A stretch of 64,000 nt of DNA from Belnapia arida (GTDB lineage Bacteria > Pseudomonadota > Alphaproteobacteria > Acetobacterales > Acetobacteraceae): NCBI RefSeq assembly GCF_016773205.1, contig NZ_JAETWB010000001.1, forward strand, positions 744,001 to 808,000. Direction: 5' to 3'. Shown here piece after piece: positions 48,728 to 57,200 of this stretch. The notes under the pieces are model-generated. The model saw only the letters and a list, made by a program, of their open reading frames with translations. It ran no database searches and had not been told where the DNA came from. The stretch's first letter is position 1. Each line of letters starts with the position of its first letter. The translations under genes were made by a program, and so were the position numbers.

Positions 48728-49409
48728 GCACCGCCTTCAGCGGCAGGTGATCCGAGGCGCGGCGGGCGAGGGGCGTGTCATGCACCTCAACCGCCGCGAC
48801 CAGGCCGGGCGGGTGGGCCATGATGCGGTCGAGCGAGCCGACCGGGTGGAAGGCGGGGAAGGTCGGCGCCCGCGGCGGCGTGCCGAAGAGCGGGGCGAGG
48901 ACGCCGAGGACGGAATGGCCGGGGTGCCATTCGTTGAGGTCGCCCATCAGCAGCGTCGGCATCTCCGGCCCGGCGGCGATCGCCTCCAGCAGGGCGCGGG
49001 CCTGGAGGCGGCGGCGCTCGGCGCCGAGGCTCAGATGGGTGGCGACCAAGCGGAAGGGGCCCCAGCCGGCCTCCAGCTCAGCCATGACCGCGCCACGCGG
49101 CTCGAGGCCGCCCAGGCGAAGGGCGACGGGCGCGCCGCGCAGCCGGACGTGCGGGCGGGCGAGGACGACGTTGCTGCGCCAGCCGGGATGGCCGGGGCGC
49201 TCGGCGATGGGCAGCGGGTGCAGGTCGAGGGTCCGGGCGAGCAGGCCGAGATCCAGCATCGGCGCGCCGCGGCGGAGGTAGTTCTGCGCCTCCTGCAGGG
49301 CGATCAGGTCCGGGGCGATCTCGGCGATGACGGCCTGGATACGCGTGCGGCTGTCGCGGAGGCCGGCGGCGTCGCGGCCGCGATGGACGTTGTAGGTGGC
49401 GACGAGCAT
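48666..49409 (-). CDS. Endonuclease/exonuclease/phosphatase (EEP) family protein
   Basis: 247 residues. Motifs of the EEP fold: MLVATYNVHRGR at the N-terminus, PDLIALQEAQ (Glu), RLVATHLSLG, LLMGDLNEW (Asp-x-Asn) and RASDHLPLKAV (SDH) near the C-terminus. It could be a phosphodiesterase acting on lipids or DNA. It follows the membrane protein gene by 7 bases on the same strand. Its 3' end overlaps the alpha/beta hydrolase gene by 62 bases. Confidence 0.88.
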   Translation of the reverse strand: MLVATYNVHRGRDAAGLRDSRTRIQAVIAEIAPDLIALQEAQNYLRRGAPMLDLGLLARTLDLHPLPIAERPGHPGWRSNVVLARPHVRLRGAPVALRLGGLEPRGAVMAELEAGWGPFRLVATHLSLGAERRRLQARALLEAIAAGPEMPTLLMGDLNEWHPGHSVLGVLAPLFGTPPRAPTFPAFHPVGSLDRIMAHPPGLVAAVEVHDTPLARRASDHLPLKAVLNRVATAPAPPSRRSSPVPH

Positions 49410-49416
49410 CCGGTGG

Positions 49417-50034
49417 CTATTCGGCCGGGCTCGAACGGCGGCTGGGGAGGCCGATGCGGGAGATGGCGGCGGCAAGGCCGGCGCCGGCGGTGGTCAGCAC
49501 CACATCGGTCCAGGTATCGGTCCAGTCTCCGCTGAGGCGTGTCAGGGCCTCGAAGACTTCCCAGGCCGAGCCGAGGACGAGTCCGAAGAGCACCGTCTCG
49601 CCGACCAGCCGCCAGGCGCCCTCGCGCGGGCCCCGCCACTCGCGGAGGGCGACGAAGACCGCGCCGGCCAGGACGCCATTCAGCAGGTGCACCACCTCGT
49701 CATAGGGGTTGGCCCCGTAGAACCAGTTGAGGCCGAAGCCGGGGCTGACGAGGAGCGTCGCCAGCACCGGCGCCGCATCGAGGCTGCGGGGCAGGGCGCG
49801 CACCGGGGCGGGCAGCACCGCCATGCGCTCGCGCGGCGGCAGGATGACGCCGAGGCAGCCGCCGAGCGCCGCCAAGGTGCCGATGGCGGCGGAGCGGCGG
49901 TCGATCCACCAGAACCAGGCGGCGGTGGCGGCCAGGGCGAGCAGGCAGGCCCAGGCGAACCAGGAGTGGCGGTGCCAGTCCTCCCTCGTCAACAACGCCA
50001 CGCCGCCTGCCTCCTGCTCCGTTCCCGCTTGCAA
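49417..50034 (-). CDS. DUF2238/YjdF-like membrane protein
   Basis: 205 residues and about five membrane helices. The segments ANPYDEVVHLLNGVLAGAVFVALREW and GSAWEVFEALTRLSGDWTDTWTDVVLTTAGAGLAAA match the conserved D-x-x-H and D-T-x-x-D pattern of YjdF/DUF2238 proteins; function unknown. It sits between uup and the EEP gene with gaps of 21 and 7 bases, in one reverse operon. Confidence 0.7.
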   Translation of the reverse strand: MQAGTEQEAGGVALLTREDWHRHSWFAWACLLALAATAAWFWWIDRRSAAIGTLAALGGCLGVILPPRERMAVLPAPVRALPRSLDAAPVLATLLVSPGFGLNWFYGANPYDEVVHLLNGVLAGAVFVALREWRGPREGAWRLVGETVLFGLVLGSAWEVFEALTRLSGDWTDTWTDVVLTTAGAGLAAAISRIGLPSRRSSPAE

Positions 50035-50055
50035 CGGCGGAGGCGTAGGCGCGGT

Positions 50056-51870
50056 TCAGCCAGCCTCGATCTCCTCGCGCAGGAGTTCTAATTCCAGCCA
50101 CTCCTCCTCGGCGGCAGCGAGGTCGGCCTCCTTGGCCACGAGGGCGGCGTTGAAGCGGTCGAAGCGGGCGCGGTCTCGGCTGTAGAGGTCGGGGGCGGCG
50201 AGCGCGGTGCGGAGGGTGGCGATCTCGCCCTGCAGCACGTCCATCCGCGCAGGCAGCGTCTCGAGCGCGTGCTGCTGCCGGAAGCTCAGCTTGCGGCGCG
50301 ATGCGGGGGGTGGACCGGCGGGGCTTGCGAGGCGAGGCGGGGGCTTCGCGGCGGGGGCGGCGGCCTTGGCTTCCACGCCGCGGCCGCGCTGGGCGAGCAT
50401 GTCGGAATAGCCGCCGGCATATTCCTGCCAGCGGCCTTCGCCTTCGGCCACGATCACGCTGGTGCAGACGCGGTCGAGGAAGTCGCGGTCATGGCTGACG
50501 ACGAGGACCGTGCCGCCGTAATCGGCCAGCAGCTCCTCCAGCAGGTCGAGCGTCTCGAGGTCGAGGTCGTTGGTCGGCTCGTCGAGCACAAGGAGGTTGG
50601 AGGGGCGGGCGAAGGCGCGGGCCAGCATCAGCCGCCCCCGCTCCCCGCCCGAGAGCACGCCCACCGCCGTGCGGGCCTGATCGGGGACGAAGAGGAAGTC
50701 CTTCATGTAGCCGACGACGTGGCGGGCCGTGCCGCCGACATGGACGATGTCCGACTTGTCGCCGGTCAGCGCCTCGGCGAGGCTGATGGCGGGGTCGAGG
50801 CTGTCGCGGCGCTGGTCGAGCGTCACCATCTCGATGCCGGTGCCGAGGCGGACGGTGCCGGAGTTTGGGGCGAGGGTGCCGGTCATCAGGTTGAGCAGCG
50901 TGGTCTTGCCGGCGCCGTTCGGGCCGATGATGCCGATGCGGTCGCGGCGCAGCACGCGGGTCGAGAGGTCGCGCACCACGGGTGTGGCCTCGTCATAGGC
51001 CTTGCTGACCTGATCGAGCTGGATGACGAGGGTGCCGGAGCCATCGGCCTCGCTGGCGGCCATGCGGACGGTGCCGGTCGCGCGCAGCGCCTCGCGGCGA
51101 CGCTGGCGGAGGTCGGCCAGCTCGCCGACGCGGCGCATGTTGCGCTTGCGCCGGGCGGTGACGCCGTAGCGCATCCAGTGCTCCTCGCGCACGATCTGGC
51201 GGTCGAGCTTGTGGCGGGCGGCCTCCTCCTCCTCCAGCACCTGGTCACGCCAGGCCTCGAAGGCGCCGAAGCCCTGCTCCAGCCGGCGCGTCGTGCCGCG
51301 GTCAAGCCAGACCATGGCGCGGGAAAGGGCGGTCAGGAAGCGGCGGTCGTGGCTGATCAGCACCAGGGCGCCTCGGAAGCTGCCCAGCTCCTTCTCCAGC
51401 CAGGCGATGACGGGCAGGTCGAGATGGTTGGTCGGCTCGTCGAGCAGCAGGATGTCGGGCGAGGGGGCCAGCGCCCGGGCGAGGGCGCAGCGGCGGGCCT
51501 CGCCGCCGGAGAGGCGGGCGGGGACTTCCTCGCCGGTGAGGCCAAGCTCGTTCAGCAGCCAGCGGGCGCGGTAGGGGTCGTCATTCGGCCCGAGGCCGGT
51601 TTCGACATAGGCCAGCGCGCTCGGCGCGTCGCCGAAATCCGGCTCCTGCGGCAGGCTGCGGAGGGTGGCGCCGGGCTGCAAGAAGCGGGTGCCGCGCTCC
51701 GGCTCCAGCGCGCCGGTGGCGATGCGCAGCAGCGTCGACTTGCCGGAGCCGTTGCGGCCGACGAGGGCCAGCCGCTCGCCCGGCTCGACCGAGAGGGTCG
51801 CGCCGGCGAGCAGGGGCGTCGTGCCCATCGCGTAGTGGATGTCCTGGAGCAGCAGAAGGGGCGGTGCCAT
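50056..51870 (-). CDS. uup: ABC-F ATPase, Uup-like
   Basis: 604 residues with two ATP-binding cassettes and no membrane part. First Walker A GRNGSGKST at 38-46 with signature LSGGEARR; second Walker A GPNGAGKTT near 315 with LSGGERGR; both Walker B motifs read LLDEPTNHLD or VLDEPTNDLD. The C-terminal coiled coil (EIATLRTALAA...ADLAAAEEEWLELELLREEI) is the Uup-type DNA/ribosome-binding tail. ABC-F proteins act on the ribosome; Uup also affects excision of mobile DNA. Confidence 0.92.
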   Translation of the reverse strand: MAPPLLLLQDIHYAMGTTPLLAGATLSVEPGERLALVGRNGSGKSTLLRIATGALEPERGTRFLQPGATLRSLPQEPDFGDAPSALAYVETGLGPNDDPYRARWLLNELGLTGEEVPARLSGGEARRCALARALAPSPDILLLDEPTNHLDLPVIAWLEKELGSFRGALVLISHDRRFLTALSRAMVWLDRGTTRRLEQGFGAFEAWRDQVLEEEEAARHKLDRQIVREEHWMRYGVTARRKRNMRRVGELADLRQRRREALRATGTVRMAASEADGSGTLVIQLDQVSKAYDEATPVVRDLSTRVLRRDRIGIIGPNGAGKTTLLNLMTGTLAPNSGTVRLGTGIEMVTLDQRRDSLDPAISLAEALTGDKSDIVHVGGTARHVVGYMKDFLFVPDQARTAVGVLSGGERGRLMLARAFARPSNLLVLDEPTNDLDLETLDLLEELLADYGGTVLVVSHDRDFLDRVCTSVIVAEGEGRWQEYAGGYSDMLAQRGRGVEAKAAAPAAKPPPRLASPAGPPPASRRKLSFRQQHALETLPARMDVLQGEIATLRTALAAPDLYSRDRARFDRFNAALVAKEADLAAAEEEWLELELLREEIEAG

Positions 51871-51914
51871 GGTCGGGCTGTTGGCGCCTCGCCGGCCGCT
51901 GCGTCAAGCGCGGA

Positions 51915-52199
51915 TCAGCGGCGGCGGCGCTTGCCGGGCGCCGGTTCGGCCTCGATCACCGGCGGACGGGGGGCGGCGGCCCAGAGCCGGCGGTAGATGT
52001 CGAGCGGCAGCAGGACGAAGGCCTCCGCGCCGTTGCGGGTCAGCACCACGGGACCGCGCACGGCCTGGTCAACGAGGCTTGGAAGCTGGTCCTCGACCGG
52101 GGTGAGGTCCATGCGCGGCAGGCCCTCGAGCCCTGGCGCAGGGTCGCCCTCGAAGCCGGTCTCGATCGGCAGGTCGCGGTCATCGAGCCATCCGGCCAT
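51915..52199 (-). CDS. Phd/YefM-like antitoxin-type protein, no adjacent toxin
   Basis: 94 residues. The core DQLPSLVDQAVRGPVVLTRNGAEAFVLLPLDIYRRLW follows the Phd/YefM pattern (helix, a 'GPVVLTRNG-x-x-x-VLL' strand-turn-strand, then 'YRRL'), which is the DNA-binding antitoxin fold. The N-terminal third and the basic Arg tail (GKRRRR) are unusual. No Doc, YoeB or other toxin frame lies beside it: downstream, 44 bases away, is uup. It may be a solitary regulator. Confidence 0.6.
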   Translation of the reverse strand: MAGWLDDRDLPIETGFEGDPAPGLEGLPRMDLTPVEDQLPSLVDQAVRGPVVLTRNGAEAFVLLPLDIYRRLWAAAPRPPVIEAEPAPGKRRRR

Positions 52200-52310
52200 G
52201 GAGTGGAACGGTCCTCGTTGGAAGGGGCGGCAGGATGCACGGGCCGGAGCCTGGGCAGCCAGGGGAATCATCGACCGCCCCGGCTTGCAGACGCGCGGCG
52301 CAAGGCTGTC

Positions 52311-52440
52311 GAAAAATCGTTACATCTCTCGAAGAAGCTAGCTTTCGGTTGAATATTTCACCCGTAGTTGCGCCTCTGTCTTATCAATTTTCCAAGAGAC
52401 TGTTAAACTGCCCGCGATCGGCGATGGGGATGCGCTGTCG
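52311..52440 (+). promoter_or_regulatory. AT-richer leader upstream of the TPS operon
   Basis: A conspicuous AT-rich island in a very GC-rich window, just upstream of tpsB. Candidate -10 elements include TTAAAC at 52403-52408, with TTATCA 16 bases before it, but neither is strong. It probably holds the tpsBA promoter and may be a target for silencing or regulator binding. Confidence 0.3.
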
Positions 52441-54186
52441 ATGGGTGCGTTGCGGGTAGCCATTGGGGCGACGGCCGTTCTCCTCGTGGCCGGGGATGCG
52501 CTCGCCCAGGAAGCAGCCTCGCCGCGCATCCCCCTGGAGCCCGCGCTGCGGAACCCGGTGGAGCTGAATGCGCCGGCGCCGCCGGTGCGGCTGGCGCCGA
52601 ACATCGAGGGCCCGCCGGTTCAGGCGCAAACCGGGCCCGGCGCCGCGGCCGAGGTGCCGATCGGCGCCGTGACCATCAGGGGCGCGGAGGCGCTGACCCC
52701 AGCCGAGCTGGCGCCGGCCATCGCCGGACTTGCCAATGCCATCGTCCCGCTGGCGCGGGTGGAGGAGGCGCGGCTGGCGATCCTCCGCGCCTACCGGGAT
52801 GCGGGCTATCCCTTCGCCACCATCAATGCCGGCCTCAGCCGTCGCGGCACGGTCGCCGACCTGGAATTCGCCGTGACCGAGGGCTTCGTCGCCGAGGTCA
52901 AGCTGGAGGGCGATATCGGCCCAGCGGGGACGCAGGTGCTGCGCTTCCTCAACCGCCTCCTCGGGCAGCGGCCGGTGACGGCCGCGGCGATCGAGCGGGC
53001 GCTGCTGCTGGCGCAGGACATCCCCGGCGTCACCGTGCGCGGCACGCTCAGGCCGCTGCCGACCGAGGCGGGAGCCTTGCAGCTCATCGCCCAGGTCGAG
53101 CGCAAGTGGTACAGCGGCTACCTCAACGTCGACAACCGCGGCTACAGGCTGGTCGGGCCCTGGCAGGGGCTGTTGGTCGGCGGGCTGAACTCCTTCACCG
53201 AGTATGGCGAGCGGACGGAGTTCTCGCTTTTCGGCGCGCAGGACAGCACGCAGTGGTTCGCCCAAGGCTCCGTCGAGGCCTTCGTCGGCGGCTCGGGGCT
53301 GCGGGTCAGGCTCTATGCCGGCACCGGGCAGACGCGGCCCTCGGGGAGCCTCCGCGCCATCGGCTACTACGGCAAGACGCAGGTGGGCGGCATCTCGGCC
53401 AACTACCCTCTGATCCGCAGCCGGCCGGCCAACCTCTACGCCATCACCAGCTTCGACATCTTCGACGGCGTGGTCGAGACCGGCACCAGCGGCCGCAACC
53501 GGGCGAGCCGTGATGCCATCCGCAGTTGGCGCGGCGGGCTCGACGGGCAACTGCTGGACCGCTGGATCCGCTTCCTGCCGGCGGCGGCCAATCTCGGCAG
53601 CGTCCGCGTGAGCCAAGGCATCACCGCGCTCGGGGCGACGCGGAACGGCTCGCCGCTGTCGGGGCGGAGCGGGGCGGAGGATTTCGGCTTCACCAAGATC
53701 AGCGGCGAGGTGCAGCGCACCCAGCCGCTCTGGTCGCCAGGCGAAGGGCAGATGTTCAACATCCAGGCGCTCTTCGCCGGGCAGTGGAGCGGCGACATCC
53801 TGCCGCAGGCGGAGAAATTCTATCTCGGCGGCAACCGGCTGGGGCGCGGCTACTACGCCGGGCAGGTGACAGGCGACCGGGCCTGGGGGCTGGCGCTCGA
53901 GGCGCAGTACGACCTCGCCTTCGACCTGCCGAACAGCGAGTTCGGGCCGGGGCGGGTCGCGGCGCAGTTCTACGCCTTCCGCGACGTCGGCCGCACCGCC
54001 GAGAACCGTCCGAACGATGCGAACCGGCGGCTCTCCTCCTGGGGCGGCGGCGTGCGCACGGTGATCAACGACAGGGTGCAGTTCGACCTCGAAGGCGCCT
54101 ACCGCGTCGTCAGGCGCCCGGACGGCGCGGCGGCGGATGCGCTGCATGAGACGGTGGTGCTGTTCCGCACGCTGGCGAAGTTCTGA
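52441..54186 (+). CDS. TpsB transporter (ShlB/FhaC/HecB family)
   Basis: 581 residues, the outer-membrane pore of a two-partner secretion system. Signal peptide MGALRVAIGATAVLLVAGDALAQ. A Pro-rich linker leads to a POTRA domain (about 75-160; VPIGAVTIRGAEALTPAELAP, with YRDAGYPFATINA), then a 16-strand-type barrel to the C-terminus. The barrel-loop motif FYLGGNRLGRGYYAGQ near 460 contains the conserved RGY of FhaC loop L6. It ends with an aromatic (FRTLAKF). It is the partner of the TpsA beginning 46 bases downstream. Confidence 0.94.
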   Translation: MGALRVAIGATAVLLVAGDALAQEAASPRIPLEPALRNPVELNAPAPPVRLAPNIEGPPVQAQTGPGAAAEVPIGAVTIRGAEALTPAELAPAIAGLANAIVPLARVEEARLAILRAYRDAGYPFATINAGLSRRGTVADLEFAVTEGFVAEVKLEGDIGPAGTQVLRFLNRLLGQRPVTAAAIERALLLAQDIPGVTVRGTLRPLPTEAGALQLIAQVERKWYSGYLNVDNRGYRLVGPWQGLLVGGLNSFTEYGERTEFSLFGAQDSTQWFAQGSVEAFVGGSGLRVRLYAGTGQTRPSGSLRAIGYYGKTQVGGISANYPLIRSRPANLYAITSFDIFDGVVETGTSGRNRASRDAIRSWRGGLDGQLLDRWIRFLPAAANLGSVRVSQGITALGATRNGSPLSGRSGAEDFGFTKISGEVQRTQPLWSPGEGQMFNIQALFAGQWSGDILPQAEKFYLGGNRLGRGYYAGQVTGDRAWGLALEAQYDLAFDLPNSEFGPGRVAAQFYAFRDVGRTAENRPNDANRRLSSWGGGVRTVINDRVQFDLEGAYRVVRRPDGAAADALHETVVLFRTLAKF

Positions 54187-54232
54187 GCCATTGCTGCCCC
54201 GGCCGGTGGCCGGGTTTTGGGAGAATGGGCCG

Positions 54233-57200
54233 ATGGCCGCTGCTGCATGGACCTGCCCCGTGATGCTGCGGGCCTGGCTGCTCGGGACGACGGCGCTGCT
54301 GCCGGCGGCGACGGCTGCGCCGGCGCAAGGCGTCGCGCCCAATGCCTTGCCAACAGGCGGGCAGGTCGTGGCGGGGCAGGCGGCGATCTCGCAATCCGGC
54401 ACGGCCATGCAGGTGCGCCAGGGCAGCGACCGGGCGGCGGTCAACTGGCAAAGCTTCAACATCGGCGCCAATGCCAGCGTCAACTTCCAGCAGCCGGGCG
54501 CCACCTCCTGGACGCTGAACCGCGTCACCGGCCCCGACCCTTCGGTGATCGCCGGGCGGATGACGGCCAATGGCGGCGTCGCCATCGTCAACCAATCGGG
54601 CATGGTCTTCGCGCGGGGCGCGCAGGTGAATGTCGGCAGCCTGATCGCCAGCGCCGCCAATGTCACCAACGAGAATTTCATGGCCGGGCGCATGGTCTTC
54701 GACGGCGCTCCGCGGTCGGGCGCCAAGGTCGAGAACCATGGCAGCATCACCGTTGCCGACCGGGGCCTCGCCGCACTGGTCGGGCCGCGGGTCGGCAATA
54801 CGGGGACGATCCGCGCGCGGCTCGGACGCGTGGCGCTGGCCGGGGCGGAGACCTACAGCCTCGACCTCGCGGGCGACGGGATGCTGTCGATCGACGTGAC
54901 GCAGGCGGTGCGGGCGGCGGAGGGCGGGGCGACGGCGCTCGTCACCAACAGCGGCGTCATCGAGGCGCAGGGTGGTGCGGTGCTGATCACCGCCCATGCG
55001 GCCTCCGGCCTGGTCGAGGATCTGGTACGCAACACCGGCCGGATCAGCGCTGATACCACGGCCGGGCGGGTGGGGCAGGTGGCGCTGCGGGCCGAGGGCG
55101 GCGGCGTCAGGGTCGAGGGGCAGGTCACGGCGCGGGGCGGGGCCGGGGAGCGGGGTGGGCGGGTCGAGCTGCGCGGCAGCGGCTCCACCACGGTCGGCGC
55201 CACGGCGCGGGTCAGCGCCTCGGGCGGCGCGGGCGGCGGCACGGTGCTGGTCGGCACCAGCGGCGTCGGGCGCAGCCAGGCGATGAGCGCGCGCACCACC
55301 GTCGAGGCCGGGGCGAGGCTGCGTGCCAATGCCCGGCAACAGGGCCAGGGCGGCACCATCGCCGTCAACTCCACCCGCGAGACCGTGGCGCGCGGCAGCT
55401 ACTCCGCCCGGGGCGGCGCGCAGGGCGGCAATGGCGGGCTGGTCGAGCTGTCGGGACAGAGGGCGCTCACCATCGCGGCGCAGGTGGATGCGGCGGCGCC
55501 GAAGGGGCGGCGCGGTACGCTGCTGCTCGACCCGACCAGCATCCAGGTCGTCGCCGATGCCGATGCGCCGGCCGAGCCCGGAGCGCCGGTCAACAGCGTC
55601 GTGGCGACCACCGCGCCCGATGGCACGATCAAGGTCCGCGCTTCCGACCTCGACAATGCCGCGGCGACAGTGACGTTGCAGGCAAGCCAGGACATCACCA
55701 TCAGCACGGCGGTCAATCTCGCCGGGAACACGCTCAACCTCTGGGCCGGCGGCAATATCGCGCAGGCCGACGACGCCATCATCACGGCCGCCACGCTCGT
55801 CATCCGCGGCGCCGATGGGTCGGGCGCCGCAGGAAGCGCCGTCCTGCGAGCTAACAACCATGTCGGTACGCTGGACGCGAAGGTCAGCGGTGCGCTGAAT
55901 TTCAACAATGGCGCCAACGCCCTGGCCATCCAGGAGGCGACGGGCGGTACGGTGACGCTGGCGACGGGCGGCGACCTGGCGCTGCAAGGCACGGTGAGTG
56001 GCGCGACGGCCGCCCTGAACGTCGGCGGTGCAATCATCCAGGCGGCCGGGACGGTGACGGCGACGACGCTGACGGTGCGCGGTGCGACGGACGGGACGAG
56101 CAGCGCGGCGAGCGTATCACTCGGGCAAGCGAATGCGGTCGGTACGCTGGACGCGCGGGTGGCGGATGGGCTGCTGTTCCGCAATGGCAGCGACAACCTC
56201 GTGGTGGCGCAGGCGGTGGGCAACAGCGTGACGCTGACGACAGGCGCTGCGCTGACGCTGCAAGGCGCAGTTGGCCAGGCGGGTGCTGCGGTGACGCTCA
56301 ATGTCGGCGGCGCGATCACGCAGACGGGCGGCGCGGTCACGGCCACGGCGCTCACGGTGCAGGACGCCACCGGACTGGCCGGAACGGCAGCGGCGAGCAT
56401 CGCCCTCGAACAGTCGAATGCGATCGCAACGCTGGATGCAAGGGCCACGGGTAGGCTGAGCGTCACCAACGGCAGCACGGACCTCGCGGTGGCGCAGGCG
56501 GTTGGCGGCGGGGTCGCGCTGGCGACGGGCGGCAACTTGGCATTGCAAGGTGCGGTGAGCGGGACGGCGGTTGCGCTGAGCGTTGGCGGGACGATCACGC
56601 AGGCGGCCGGGACGGTGACGGCGGCGACGCTGACGGTGCGCGGCGCGGCGGGCGGGACGAGCCGTGCGGCGAGCGCCGCGCTCGTGCAGGCGAATGCGGT
56701 CGGCACGCTGGATGCGCGGGTGGTGAACGGGTTGCTGTTCAACAACGGCGGCAACAGCTTGGCCGTGGCGCAGGCGGTTGGGAGCGGTGTCACGCTGACG
56801 ACGGGCGGGGCGCTGGCGCTGCAGGGCGCGGTTGGCCAGGCCGGGGGGATGGTCGCACTCCATGCCGATGGCACCATCACCCAGACGGCAGATGGCATCG
56901 TGACGGCAGGGGTATTGATCCTGCGTGGCGGCGACGGGATTGGCGCCGCGGGCACTGTCACCCTCGACCAGGGCAATGGCGTCGGCGTGCTCGATGCGTT
57001 GTCCGTCAGCAACATCGTCGTAAGGACTGCCGGTGCGGCGCTCATCATCGACCAGGCGCGGGTGACCGGCAGCGGCGGGACCGTGCAGGTGGCCAGCGAT
57101 GGCGACATGACCCTGGAAGGGGCTGTCGGCGGCTTGGGGGCCGCGCTGCGCATCGTCGCCATGAATGGCGGCATCCGGCAAGCGGACGGCGCGGTGACGG

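Noticed and set aside
52384-54798. 804-codon minus-strand frame over tpsB
   Set aside because: Antisense to the TpsB gene, which has signal peptide, POTRA and barrel motifs in the correct strand.
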